Positions 22,475 to 34,300 of a stretch of DNA of 64,000 nucleotides are shown here, piece by piece. This DNA comes from Polytrichum commune. Its lineage: Eukaryota > Streptophyta > Polytrichopsida > Polytrichales > Polytrichaceae. The DNA lies in the NCBI GenBank assembly GCA_950295325.1, contig OX485803.1, forward strand, positions 57,427,554-57,491,553. Direction: 5' to 3'. The translations under genes and the position numbers were made by a program. The notes under the pieces are model-generated. The model saw only the letters and a program-made list of their open reading frames with translations. It was not told the origin of the DNA and made no database searches. Within the stretch, counting starts at the first letter, position 1, and the number at the start of each line of letters is the position of its first letter.

Positions 22475-23345
22475 GAAGAAAAAAAAAACAAAAAAGGTCA
22501 ATACCAGGGTAATCCTGCACAATAAAGAGTCACGTTTCATGAAATGACAATTATAACTACAAATAATATGGCACAATAAGTATATAGTAATAAGTATTTC
22601 TAGTTTGTTGATTTTGCTCAGATATTCAAGGAGGTGCTTTATTTGATGCAGACACTTTATGTATGAATAATTATAAAATTCTGAACCAATTATGCTATAT
22701 TGGAGTGGTTGATATATTGCATGTGACTAATATATTGGAGTGGTTGATTTTATGTGTTTTGTTAAAGATTTTGAAAGGATTCTTGCTCTGAAATATTCTT
22801 TTGTGATTGTTTGCAGGCTCCTGTACAAGTTGCAAGCCAACTTTCGAGTGTGACCCAAGCAACAAGCAGTAAGGCAGATTAGGAGGAGAGTGGAGGTGAA
22901 GAAGGGAAATCAGATGCGTTAGATTCCGAGCGTTAGTTTTCGATGCGTAGGGAGCTTGGAAATCAGGCTCCCAGAAGCTGTTGTAACGCAAGTATTGTTT
23001 CTTTTTTAGGAGAATTTTCAAGTCTAATGAAATTTTCATATAAGAACTTTTCAGCGTTGCTGTAAGCTGTTGAATCAGTGAAATTAACACATAGTTGGGC
23101 CGTCTGTACATGAATTAAAACAACATCTTACGCTCGAAATATTATGGATATTATGGATATTATTGTTCTTGATTGCAAATTATGTGCTTTTCTTTTGCAT
23201 TGCTTACAAACTTGAAAATAGACCTCAAAATTCAAGAAATACAATTAGGGTTCTCAAAATTTAGGGTTTACTTATTTAATTGCATACATTGTTCAAAAAT
23301 ATGAGTGTGTATATGCATATGGGGGTTGTTTTTATAGACCTTTTG
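22475..23345. other. AT-rich DNA without recognisable gene
   Basis: Contains short direct duplications (ATATTGGAGTGGTTGAT twice near 22,700-22,750; GGATATTATGGATATTATT near 23,150). No antiporter exon was found here. Confidence 0.5.
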
Positions 23346-23352
23346 TGAAGCT

Positions 23353-25980
23353 TTGGCGTCAAAGATGGAAGATGATGGACACTATATGAAGAATGACAAT
23401 TTCCACCCTTCCGATTTTCAAAATGACTTAAATGAGTTGGTGGGGGTTGAGGAACTTTTCCAAGGTGTGCATGAAAGAAGTAACATAAATATTAAAAGTT
23501 CAACATTCCAAAAAACTTATTTCTTATCATCGAATGATAAATCGGATATGGATGAGGAAGAAGGAGTTGAGGAGATTTTGGAGCTTTGGGAGGACTTGTT
23601 GGTGGAAGGTGTGGAGCATATGAACATTGGAACTCCAACACCTCATGAGTTGTTTTCATCATCCTTGAAGAAATTTTTTATTGAAACGTTTCCAAAGTAT
23701 GTACATTTTACCCTCCAATCCATCACACTTATGATTAATTGCTTAAGGAGGTGATATTTTCCTTCATTTCACCAAATCTATAAAACAAACCCTCTTTTTT
23801 GTTCCCTCTCAAATTTTCATGGGCATTGCACAATTAACAACATGGAAACTCATACAATTAAGAGGTGAAAAAAATGCAAGGGAAATTAAAAGTTATATAA
23901 GTTTTTTGTATCTTCGAATTGTCTCATTTGAGAGATAGAAATGATAGAAAAATCGCACCAATTAAATATTGGCATTTGATTGTGTACAAAGGACATGTTG
24001 ATAGAAATGAAAAACATTTATCAACTTCTTTGACAACAAATGTCATTCGTATTCAATGGAGTACGGATATCAATATGGGAGGTATTAATTCCTCATTCAT
24101 AAAAAATTGTGTCAATTCTTGTGAAGTGTGTCAAGAAATGAACATTTGGAATGAAGTAGTAACGGTTCTATTGGAGTACCTAAGTGCAACCCTTAATGCA
24201 CTTTGTATAAAACACATTGTGCTAAGAAAGCGTTATAAATGCAGTGTGTGGGGAATGAAAACGGTGACTTATTATTGTTGTCACCAAGGTGGAAACAAAA
24301 AGCGTCCTCATAGAAAAATGGTTATATAAAACGTATAAATCGAAAAGAGTCTAGAAGAAATAAAACTTCTAGGTTATGTAATTGTGAGTTCCAAATAAAA
24401 GTAGTGGAACCTAAAATATCAAAGTGTTCAAGTAGTTTGGTTTATATCATTATATATATTCATAGCAAACATACTGATCACAACCCGGGATCCGATCCGG
24501 ATCTTTTTTCCTACGGGTACACCTTTACGTCATTGCATTGGTCATGAAAAAAATTAAAATACATGCATTCGCCACGAATTATGGAAGCAGCATCGCAAAT
24601 GGTACAAAATTTATTTTTCAAAATGGTGACGGATTTAGACCGTGCTACATATAGGTTTTTCATCATAAAAAAGAAAATACACATTCTAGTATATTCTTTG
24701 ATAATGAATAGTATGTTATTTCCTCTTATGACTCCATTTTTTCCTTGTGATTATAATGATAATTTTAAATATAAATTTTTTTTTTCTAAAATAACTCACT
24801 TTATACAAGTTTTTTCATAACATGTACTTTTAGATATAATAATAATAATAAAATTGAAAATTTTAATATATGATAATTGTATGGATTTTAATAAATTTTT
24901 AAATGAATAGAAAAATATTAAGGTATGGCCTCTTATTTTAAAAAGTACCATAATGCTAAATGACATTATCATTGTAGTTGGTGTTGCTTTTGATTTCATA
25001 AATCTATAAGTTTTTTATCTTCTAATTTGCATATAATTTTTTAATTTTATTCATAAAGATGCACTTCATAAGAATAATTGAGATGCGGCCCAAATTGAGA
25101 TCACTAGACTCTAAGCCCAAGGGAAAGTTCTTTACTACCCGCCATATGTACTTACAGACGATGATCCACAAAAAAAACCATCTGTGATTGTTATTCAAGA
25201 TGAGTTCATGAAAAATCCGGCTTGAAGATTTTCTGCTACCAACTTTTGGGCTTTGGACTCTACTTTCAAAATTAATCAATATGGAATGCCGCTTTGTATG
25301 GCAATTGTGCCGGAATAAGATGGAATATGAATTCCGGTCTTCTATATGTTTTGTAGCAATGATATGTAACAAGGGCACGAATGTATAGCTATAGAATTAG
25401 CTTTAATTCGTATTTCTGAGTCGTTGGGAAAAATTAGGCCTTCCGCCATTGTTATTGATAAACACAAGACATCATTGAATGCAATTCAAAATGTTGTAAA
25501 CAATTGTGTTTATTTTTTAACTCATGAGGAAGATACAAAAATACAAACCGGTGAAAGAGTGTTTTTGTGTCACCTCTATATTATAAAAGCATGTAGTGAG
25601 AACTTATTCACCTAAGTCCCTAACGAGAACAAAGACCATATATAGAGAGCCTTACACGTTTTGATGTTTTGTCCTAGTGAGACTCACTTTTATGAAAATT
25701 CGAGATGATTTTGTGTTGAACTTCAACACATTCCAGCATTTCCTACATATATTAATTCCGGATGGCCCGGAATTAATGTGTCTTGGAAAAAATTATGGCC
25801 TCCATTTCGGAGGTTTTTTCATATGGTGGCATAGACACAACAAACCATGTTGAAGGACACTGAGAGTTGATAAAGTATATTCTCCTCTAAGAGAAGGTCA
25901 ATTGGAATCTTAGAGACTTAATTATGATAAATATCGGAAGTGCCAAAGATGGCACCCCTTTGGGCCAACCCACATTGTTG
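23353..25980 (+). pseudogene. MULE-like transposase relic
   Basis: An acidic N-terminal frame (23,353-23,754) is followed by a Cys-containing region with YYCCHQGGNKKRPHRK (to 24,329), then by a broken frame near 25,230-25,615. The latter has NFWALDSTFKINQYGMP, AIVPE, PVFYMFCSND, AIELAL, IRPSAIVIDK and FLCHLYIIKACSENL. The pattern W-x-LD-S/T-TF-K-x-N with a later H-x3-KA-W/C is that of MULE-domain transposases, with a FAR1-like zinc region upstream. It has several stops and frameshifts. Similarity to the family fades after about 25,920. Which element it belongs to is unclear because a Harbinger transposase follows directly. Confidence 0.6.
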
Positions 25981-26099
25981 AGTTAATTCAAAATGATTCA
26001 ACGAATAATTAAATTTTTAATTTTTAATTTTTTTAATTTATAAATGTTTTCGTATATGATATTAATTTGATCCTTACTTGTTTAATGTGTAGGTGATTC

Positions 26100-27020
26100 G
26101 GAGCGATTCATAAGAAGGGGAAATGACAAATCACATTGACATCGATTAAAAGGAGGAGAGAGGATTTTTAAAGCTTATCAATCATCTCCAATGGATGTTT
26201 TGGAGGTGATTGACAAGGATTGCATTCTATTCTATATCAAAAGCGAAACAAACCCTACTCTTTGGAATAGTGTGCTTCAGTTTAGAATTTTAGCTTCGAG
26301 TTTTGAAAAATTACACGGCATTCCTTATATCATAGGTGCAATAGATGGATCACATATTCATGTTTTAGCCCCTCTAATTGGCGGATAAGATTATTACTGC
26401 AGAAAGTCATTTTATTCAGCAATTCTGCAAGGAATTGTCGGACCAGATTGTATGTTTTGGGATTATGAGTTCGGGTGGACATGAAGTTTTTACGACTGAA
26501 GCGTATTTCAAATTATAAGAATCGGACGTGAATGTATAGAAGTTAAATTTCAGCCGTACAAACTTATAGGGGATGCGGCATATCCGGTTCGGCCATGGAT
26601 GTATTGTCCGTTTAAGGGCGGGAAGACAACACTATCCGGGAAGGAGGCTAATTGGAATTTCATTCAATTTTCAACTAGGATGTGTGTAGAAATGGTAGGT
26701 GGAGGGTGATAATGAAGCGATACGAAGTGTCTTTGCGGAATATGCCGGATATTGTAGCCACTTGTGTAGTGTTGCACAATTTGTGCATTGTGAACAAGGA
26801 AGGCATAGAAGAAGATTGAATAGTGGAGGCAAAAAATAAATTGAGTAGAAGGTTTGGTGAGGGAGAAATACGAGAAGGTAGTGAATTACGGGGCGAAAAA
26901 GCTAGAATTGCTAAAATGAAGAAGAGGATGTTAGCCACCGAAAATGCTTCAATTCTATATGAAGTGAATAATGACGAAACAAAAAAAAATATTAAAAGAA
27001 AACGAGAAGGCAAATGACCT
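26100..27020 (+). pseudogene. PIF/Harbinger transposase (HARBI1-like), degenerate
   Basis: Fragments in two frames read IPYIIGAIDGSHIHV (first catalytic Asp), YYCRKSFYSAILQGIV, then a damaged DYEFGW segment where the second Asp should follow, VATCVVLHNLCIVN, and a charged C-terminal tail (REGSELRGEKARIAKMKKR). These are hallmarks of DDE_Tnp_4 transposases, which cut at TTA/TWA targets. Several stops make it non-functional. It converges with the Myb/SANT-like frame on the minus strand at 27,177-29,453, the usual partner ORF of Harbinger elements. Confidence 0.85.
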
Positions 27021-27649
27021 TCTGCGGGGAACCACAGTAATACACGAATTAATGGAAGAAAGTTTGTGGCAATACAAACTAAGGCAAAAATCAACTATAA
27101 TAGACAGTGATAGTGATAGTGAAATTGAATAGCTGGAATTTTTCTAGGAGGGCAACAAAATTTCTGTTCATGTTCTTTAGAATATATTGTGGATTCCTGG
27201 AATGAGGAAATAAGAGCCCCTATTTTTACCAACAACATGTTCTAATAAAAGTTTTATCTTCTCTTGAATTTTGTTCTTGTTGTCTTGTGTGGAAGTTCTT
27301 GTTGAGTTTGGTGTTGTAGCAGTTGTTATCTGAGATGGAGGAGTAGATAGAATGACATCTTCGAGAGTTGATTTTGTAGCACTTGCTGGAATCTGGTTGC
27401 GTACACTTGCAGTGCTGCCATGCCACTCATTCATTTCAGTGAACCACCTGCATTCTTGATGTATGTCTGCACCTGAAATTTCATTAGTCCATTTATCATT
27501 TCTGTAATTACTTGGAATGGATTTGTATTTTTTCTTATAAGACAGCCAAGACTTGTTGAACCCTTTGATTGCAGCTACCAGCCGAATTTGCAGTTTGAGC
27601 CATGCGTTAACACCTGTAAAAATCCAATCAAAAATGTCAAAGAATGTCG

Positions 27650-28715
27650 CGCACCTCTCCATGAGGAGTGGCCGAAACACCATGGGCACAAGGGGGACCC
27701 CGGAGTGACACCCGGGACTTGTGGCGCCGTTGGTGAGAGGGCCCAAGTGATCCTAGTGTGGGTGAGGGCCCCGGGCGTTGGGAACGCCTCCCACCCACGA
27801 AGACTAGGAGGCACAAGGGTAAGGCCATGAGTTATGCGTAGCTCATGGCGTGATGATTCTAGAATGCTCAAGATCACCTCAATCGGAGGTGTGAGCTAGG
27901 AGTTATGGCCATTTGAGTGGGGCGCTGTCCCGGGACAGCGCCCTGGTACAGCAGTGCCTGGGAGTGATTCCCGGGACTGCCAAGGTTCAAACAGGCATAA
28001 CTTCCTCAAGACTTGCCCGAATGGGGCAAATGAGGAGTCCATCCGCATCTACGTGAAGCGTAGATGAGGATGGAGTGGTTGGTTGTTGGAATCAGACATC
28101 ATACAAGGAAGTTATGATGGTCTGAAGCTGATGGGGGCTTCTAGGCCCAGCGGCTAAGGGAAAGTGTCCGCTTGGCCCCAACTCTTGGTGGAGAGACAAG
28201 AGGTTGGTTGACGGTGGGGTAGGGGCCCCGCGTAGAGTCCTAGAGGCTTATATGGGTGAGGTGGTGTGGCCTCACCCACCCGAGGCCGAACGGCACGGCC
28301 TCCATGGGCATTGGCCCATTGTGAGGCCATAGTTGCCTAGTATGGTTCGGGTTGTTGTAGTGTTGCCCCGGCAACGCGATGATCAACATAGGATTGGACT
28401 TCCATGGATGGAAGTCCACATTGGGGAAATGGGTTACCGATTAAGGGGTGAGTCCCGAAAGCAAAGTAGGAGGGTTGGTTCCCTCCTATGAACTATTGGT
28501 CCGGGGTAAGAGGAGCTATCCATTAGCATGGCGGAATGCTAAGGGTTAGCCACTCGTAACCTTTGCTAGAATTCAAAATAACCAAGATGGTCAAGGGGGG
28601 CTAGCAAGGGTTGCGACAAAGAAGAATGTCAAACTGAAATGTCAAAACAACATAAACTAGATAAGTAAGTGATGTATATGAACGAAGTGATTGAAAGAAA
28701 TGTCGAATAAATTAG
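27650..28715. repeat. GC-rich insert in the Myb-like intron with a perfect 24-bp palindrome
   Basis: This stretch is markedly more GC-rich than its surroundings and carries GGGCGCTGTCCC followed by its exact complement at 27,920-27,943. Related CCCGGGAC motifs recur at about 27,710 and 27,975. No coding frame is recognised. It looks like a repeat inserted into the intron, possibly a solo LTR or non-autonomous element, but the ends are not defined. Confidence 0.45.
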
Positions 28716-28940
28716 ATTGGAGTAGTGGTAGGTGAGTGAGGGACGAAAGGCTTTGCTCAAAAGTGAGCCAGGTTCGATTCCTCTAGCGCGCGAGGCACCC
28801 ACAAATCACGGAAATCGTGAATGCCCCTGCGGCAGCAGCTGACCATGTTTTGGGGGAGGGGGCATAGGGGCTTACGGCCAAGGCCAAGGCCTTTTACGGC
28901 CCATCATGCGGCATCATACAAAACATTCAAGACATTCAAG
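28715..28940 (+). repeat. tRNA-derived SINE-like element
   Basis: A B box GGTTCGATTCC at 28,771-28,781 is preceded, at tRNA-like spacing, by AGTGGTAGGTGAGTGAGGG near 28,722, an A-box-like start. The head is followed by about 150 bases of unrelated body ending in T-rich DNA. No clear target-site duplication. Confidence 0.5.
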
Positions 28941-29689
28941 ATTTTTAAGGTTTTAATTTTTGTTCAAAAAAATTATATTTCTCTGAAAATTTACCTTGTT
29001 TGTTTGACAATTTTGCAAACTCTTCTTCCATTTCTCCTCGAATAGCAATGAGCTGATGAACCTCAAAGTCCTTCCACTTCATTCTTTCCATTTCCTCTTC
29101 ATCTGATTCTCCAACTTCTATAATATCCGCTTTCTTCACCTTCTTTGATCATTCTTTTGTTGTGCGCCCCCTCTTTTTTCCAACCATTCTCTTTTTCCTA
29201 TTTCTTCCTTGCCTTCAAAAATTCCAACTTCAATAGTGGAAAGAGGAGGGTGAATTACATGAGGATGAATTCTAGGAGGAGGAGGAAATGCACTAAAAGA
29301 AGATGGAAGCAAACTAGGTCTCTGTAGCATTTTTGAAATTAAATAATGAGGTTTGAAAATTGGAGCTGCCATTTCTTGCATCCACTCAGAATTTTGTGAC
29401 CACTCTCCTTGTGACTCTCTTTGTGATCCCCCATCACCGCCATAACCCTCCATTTTCTACCTCAAATATATCACACACTACTAGATGAAGTAGACCAAAA
29501 CAGTGATGAAACGAACAAATACAAACGATCAATTTCTTGCAAAAAAACGGTTGCAAAAACGGGCATTTTCTATTGTGCTTTCAACCATAACGGAAATATG
29601 TATTTATAGTGTTACATCCTTCTAACTCCAGCCGGAGAAAATCATTAACTAAGTTGGAAAAAAAATCATTAAAAAATCATTAAAAACGG

Positions 29690-29935
29690 CATTTTTCTAA
29701 CATGGGCCCTTGTTGTTTTTCCCAGACCACCTCTTTTGGTTGTCCCAACGGAAAACCCGTTGGACCATGGCAGTGGATAGAGTAGGCTTAAAAAAAATTT
29801 GTGGACCTCAACCTCCGTGGTCACTCGGCCATTTTTTCCTTGGTGTAAACCCAAGTCGTCCCGGGACGACTTCAACGTCCAATCACATCGCTTAGACGGC
29901 CGTGGGACGACTTCATGGTCCATAGTGTAAACCGC
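29690..29935. repeat. Probable right end of the 23-30 kb transposon cluster
   Basis: Holds a perfect 20-bp palindrome (AAGTCGTCCC and its complement, 29,853-29,872), a third GGACGACTTC at about 29,902, and a GTGTAAACCGCCCCTG end abutting repeat R3. That boundary against R3 suggests an element end, because the other R3 copy (15.42 kb) lacks this sequence. Confidence 0.4.
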
Positions 29936-30125
29936 CCCTGAGATCCTAGTGTTTGCAAGTCCAACCGGTTACATGTTGACATCATCCGGTTTTGCTTTAT
30001 TAAATTCGGGTATATTCTATAAATTCCTCTAAAATGATTGGTAATTTTCCTACAGTTTTGAACTTCAACCGGTTATTTCTCAAACTCAACCGGTTCATTT
30101 GTGACTAACTGCCGATTCTCCCTGA
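29935..30125. repeat. Dispersed repeat R3, copy 2
   Basis: Collinear with 15,420-15,605 (ATCCTAGTGTTTGCAAGTCC, TTGAACTTCAACCGGTTAT and others). 30,125-30,880 holds no gene. A sequence like the left end of the 60 kb MITE (TGCCCACACTAAGGGCCAGT) occurs at about 30,353. Confidence 0.8.
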
Positions 30126-30879
30126 TCATTGCTCCCCCCCAAAACAAGAATTTCCAAACAATGAAGGGTTGTTAAAATATATTTTCATTTCTCTTCTAAA
30201 GTATTTATGCAAATCCGAAATGGAAATGTAGAAGTGTGTCTTTGAGTGAATGTCTGAACTTGAAGACAATGCCTCCCACTCTAAAGAACTATATATGTAT
30301 TGACTTGTGAAAGGCAACTTGGAGCAATGCATTCCCTTACACAAACGAGGAGTGCCCACACTAAGGGCCAGTGTAGACTACAACGAAGAAGTGCACTGGT
30401 CAAGATTTTAATAGGATTGATCAATTCGTTACAAAATGGGTTATTCATCGGCCGGGGTTTAAACTACAGCCAAAACTTCTATGGTGGAGAACTTTAAACC
30501 TGAATAATGTTTGGCGATTGTCTCAGTTCTATGACAAGACAACCCAAATAAGTTATCTTGCAAGAAAAGAAAAAAAAAACACACTATCTTAATTGCATTT
30601 TTTTGTAATTATTATAATTAAACTTAATAATCTTCTCCACCAATTATTAAAAAAGACTCTTATTAGAATCATTATGTCCTAGTCTAAGTTCAACCACAAA
30701 ATGTCCCGCGACCAAGACTTTCAAAATGTGATATGGATTCTCTTGGTCATGGCCTTGGACCGCCGACCATGAGCATGAAAAATCTTGAACCATTTTGAGC
30801 ATACCTGGGGAATACCCTGCCTCTGAACCCCCAAGTGGCGCCATGGCGGGTATGGAAGGCGGGCAGTGAGGCCCAAGTC

Positions 30880-31178
30880 CCTCACATGAGCCACGGGCGG
30901 TGACCATGAAACCACGAGACCCCAAAAGGAAGTTTCCAAACGTCGACCCAAGACACTTCCAAAATCATGCAGTGTAGTCACAGGCCCTCAAGTGTTGCGT
31001 GAAGTTGTATGTGATCGGGCCCTCAACCGAATCCTATTTCAATGAATTTATATCCATGCGGGGTCCTCACACATGATGAAATATAATAAAAACAATGGTT
31101 GCGAGATTTTAAGGTGCCACGGTCTCCTAGTTTTGTGTTCGGCCTACCTTCAGGAAGTGGTTTTTGAGAATATTGTAT
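30880..31178 (+). repeat. Older, left-truncated copy of MITE family A
   Basis: Matches the first half of the element at 31,182-31,679 block for block (CACATGAGCCACGGGCGG, CCATGAAACCACGAGACCCC, ACTTCCAAAATCATGCAGTG, CTCAAGTGTTG, TCCTAGTTTTGTGTTCGGCC), but lacks the terminal repeat and stops where the younger copy begins. Confidence 0.85.
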
Positions 31179-31181
31179 TTA

Positions 31182-31679
31182 GGGCCACTTCACACATGAG
31201 CCACGGGCGGGGACCATGAAACCACGAGACCCCAAACGAAGTGTCCATACGTCGTCCCAAGGCACTTCCAAAATCATGCAGTGCGGTCACGGGCCCTCAA
31301 GTGTTGTGTGAAATTGCATGTGATCGGGCCCTCGACTAGATGCTATTTCAATGAATTTCTATTAACGCGGATCCTCACACATGATAAAATAGAATAAATC
31401 AATAGTTGTGAGCGTACGGAGTGCAATGGTCTCCTGGTTTTGTGTTAGGCCTACCTTCAAGAGGTGGTTTTTGAAAACAATCCAAGTGACCATGAAACAT
31501 GATCCATTTGATGCCATGTAGGAATTCGTGTGGACTCTACATCCATCTTGCATTCACTTACTCCATTCGTTCCTCAAGCATAGTGTGAAGCGAACTTGGA
31601 CTGACTCCTCCTTCTCCACCAACGAGAGTGCTTGAAGTGCAATGGTCACAGGCCCTCAGTCTCGTGTGTGAAGTGGCCC
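31182..31679 (+). mobile_element. Harbinger-type MITE, family A, 498 bp
   Basis: The terminal inverted repeats are GGGCCACTTCACAC and GTGTGAAGTGGCCC, flanked by the direct repeat TTA at 31,179-31,181 and 31,680-31,682, the target-site duplication typical of PIF/Harbinger elements. No coding capacity. A longer relative with the same ends and a transposase relic lies at 46,491-47,917. Confidence 0.92.
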
Positions 31680-31681
31680 TT

Positions 31682-32030
31682 AGTGTCACCATTATACTTG
31701 TCATGCTCAATACTAATACTAATTGTAAATTGCCCATGTAGTATCACCAACACTAAATATGGACTAAATGTTATTTGTCATTCCTAGTATAAAAATTAAA
31801 ATAAAATAAAAACACTTAGTCACTATAGATTTGCAGTGTTGCAATTCCTATCACTTAAAAAGTGGTTCTTCAGCCAAATTTCAATCATTCATGACAGTAC
31901 TTTATTCCATAAATGTTAGGATGAAAACTATAGCAAGCTTTGTTTGGATAAATCAGCATTTGGATGAACAAACGTAGGTTAAGATGACAATACTTGTAAA
32001 CTTATTCATAAAAAGTGTCACTAGAAAAGT
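31682..32030. repeat. Dispersed repeat R4, copy 2
   Basis: Collinear with 17,832-18,140. It starts at the right border of the MITE. Confidence 0.75.
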
Positions 32031-32069
32031 TACCAAAATTTATATAAAATAACATATGACACTAAATAC

Positions 32070-32092
32070 TAGATAGATAGATAGATAGATAG
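32070..32092. repeat. (TAGA)n microsatellite
   Basis: Five to six TAGA units followed by GACTCTCAAATTGAGTC, a small stem-loop. It resembles the tail of the LINE family but lacks its CCGG hairpin, so it is listed only as a simple repeat. Confidence 0.8.
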
Positions 32093-32469
32093 ACTCTCAA
32101 ATTGAGTCAATCAACAAAGCAACAAATTTCCGGAAGTCATATTTGGAATAATATTGATCTTTTTGTCAAATTGTAAATTGGGTGAGATATGCAACCAAGT
32201 TGGCTACCATCCTTCTAGGTTTTAGCTTAAAGTATTACAATAATGAAAGAAAAATTTTATTTCGACTAAACTTTGGTCTATTGACTCAGTTTTGGAATTT
32301 TTTCATCACTGACCTTCACTTGCAAAAATAAATTCACAACATCGCCTATGGTTCTTCCTCTCACCTATGGTTAGTAGTGTGGCCACTTAGGACAATTTCT
32401 CTCATAATTGTGAAGTTTTTCTTTGCCCATGAAAGCATTTCCATAGGCGAAAAGGTTGAATGCTATAGC

Positions 32470-33395
32470 CCTAATGCAACATGTGCGTAGCACATGTGAA
32501 GTGTCAAAATTGTTGGGTATCTCTCAATCTACAGGCTCTAGGATTCCTAGCGAGTATGTTCCTCATGTGGAGCTTTCAAGAGGAGGGCGCCCAAGAAGCA
32601 TCACCCCTGCTCAATGACAAGCGTGTGTAAGAGCCATTAGAGTTGGTGGACTACATGATGTTGTAGACAAGAGAATTGCTTTGAGTGAGCACTTGAATGT
32701 GATAGTGAGCGCTAACATAGTGGGGTGTGCACTTCATGAAGCAGGTTTTGGGTCATTAAAGAAGCAAAAGAAGTTGGTGCTCACAACCAAGAATGTGCAT
32801 TGCAGGATGGAATTTGCTCAACGTCATCAAGATTGGACTAAGATCAATCGATTTCAACCTGATGGTCACACTTGATGTGGGTGAGGGATGGAAAATCTCA
32901 ATTACAAGCTCATCAATTAAACATGGATATTGGTGCATATGTGGGTTTGTATGACTTCCTATGGCATGGGTTACATGTGCAAGATAGAGGGGAACATGAC
33001 ACAAGCCTTTTATCTTAACATTCTTCAAGACAGGGTCATGAACACATTTGAATGATACCGTTTCATCCATTGCTTGTGTCATACTTCAACATGGTTATGA
33101 TCCTAAACATATTGCAAAATTAGTCAAGCAGTGGCTGTCAATGCAAAATTTTGATGTACCTACTTGGCCTCCTCAACCACATGACCTAAATCCAATTGAG
33201 CACATGTGGGCACTTGTGAAATGGAATCTAATGAGTCTCCAACACCAACCAAAAGAATACTTCAATTGTGGGAGTGTGTGCAAGCTTCTTTCCATTCCAT
33301 CGAACATGAGCAATGTCAAAAGTTCTATCATAGCATGCCCAATCCGTATCCAAGTTGTTTTAGCTTGTAAAGGAGGATGGACATATTATTGATAC
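32470..33395 (+). pseudogene. Tc1-type (IS630-Tc1-mariner) transposase relic
   Basis: The N-terminal helix-turn-helix region reads SKLLGISQSTGSRIPSEY and GGRPRSITPAQ, then stops; the middle reads KKQKKLVLTTKNVHCRMEF, FAQRHQDWTKI; the end (33,090-33,240) reads YDPKHIAKLVKQWL and WPPQPHDLNPIEHMWA. The DPKH and DLNPIEHMW blocks place it in the Tc1 group, and the spacing fits DD34E once the catalytic Asp, two residues before DPKH, is counted; here that residue is Gly. Several stops and the lost catalytic residue make it dead. Plants usually carry DD39D mariner-like elements and not Tc1-type ones. Terminal inverted repeats were not located. 33,400-33,715 holds no gene. Confidence 0.82.
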
Positions 33396-33714
33396 ATAGG
33401 TAGATGTAGGTTACAAAACTAAGTCAATGTAAATAGTTCTCTTCAAATCATTGTTTCTCCACGTGTGATTCTGCATAGACACGAGACTATGGAAATGACT
33501 AGACTATGACTATTCACTTACATAAGTGAATTTTGTATGTTCTTGTTTGTATTTGCCTAGCATTGTGTGTGATATTTGATGTAGTGAGTCACTAACTCAG
33601 TTTTGAGAGTCAGTGTAGGTCCTTGGCATGTTTTACTTTTCCCCTAAATGTCACATTCATTTTTTGCCAAGAGAACCTATTTAGGTTTACTTGTTACAAA
33701 CTCCAAGTGACCAC

Positions 33715-33925
33715 CAACGCATTATCCATTTCAGACATGTAGGATTCCATGTCACTCTCTCGTCTCTTCTCTTACATGATCAATCTTTTTTTTTTTGATG
33801 ACCTTGTGTGAAGTAGGGTGGAACCACCACTTGTTTCTCAACCAATGAGGGAATTTAGAAAGCAATATTCATGGTCCTTGGTCATTAGTATACACAAGCC
33901 CTCAATCAAACACTTGTCTCATGCA
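33715..33925. repeat. Dispersed repeat R5, copy 1
   Basis: Shares TTTCTCAACCAATGAG, AATTTAGAAAGC and GTCATTAGT blocks with 35,050-35,225, in the same orientation. Confidence 0.7.
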
Positions 33926-33929
33926 ATTA

Positions 33930-34300
33930 CATTTGTTTGAGTGGTATATGACAAGGTTCATGGTTAAGAAAAAAAACACAAAAAATATACATATTACAAT
34001 GATATCGAACCATGTTCCCAAAATAAAAACACCATTCTAGGTTCGGTATTCAACACAATTGAAAAGGGATGTGTAATAACTTAATGAGGCAAGAGATCTT
34101 CACTTTTATCTCTTATAACCTTTGCATCTCAACTTTGATTTCAACACGTGAAACAACAATCTTCATGACTCACAATTACTAACTAGATGACACAACTTAC
34201 GATTTCATCCAATGCCCAAAAACACATGGAGTTGGAAGTGTCTCTTATAGGCCCACATACCTTAAAGGTCTAGGAACTTTAAGTCTAAGTGGATCAATAG
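33930..34300. repeat. Dispersed repeat R1, copy 2
   Basis: Collinear with 11,500-11,880. Followed by a relic of a family-A MITE end (AGGGCCACTTTACAAAGATG at about 34,418). 34,450-35,050 shows no gene. Confidence 0.7.

Larger units (their letters stand above)
27177..29453 (-). pseudogene. Harbinger Myb/SANT-like DNA-binding protein, two exons, frameshifted
   Basis: Exon 1 (from 29,453) ends at 28,995 before GTAAAT; exon 2 starts at 27,613 after TTTTTACAG. The join closes the frame as SNKQ-G-VNAWLKL. Exon 1 has DFEVHQLIAIRGEMEEEF; exon 2 has KGFNKSWLSYKKKYKSI, NDKWTNEISGADIHQECRWF and NEWHGSTASVRNQIPASATK, the Myb/SANT-like accessory protein that binds Harbinger ends together with the transposase. 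A one-base frameshift near 29,140-29,150 separates the N-terminal frame from the rest. The intron is about 1.38 kb and contains a SINE-like insert and a GC-rich segment. Confidence 0.85.

Noticed and set aside
23321-29935. One large Harbinger element with GGGGG(T/C)..GTTT ends
   Set aside because: The proposed ends match only loosely and have no common TTA flank.
32070-32110. Fourth LINE 3' end
   Set aside because: There is a TAGA run with a small stem-loop, but the CCGG hairpin and the GAGTTTC motif are missing and no direct repeats flank it.
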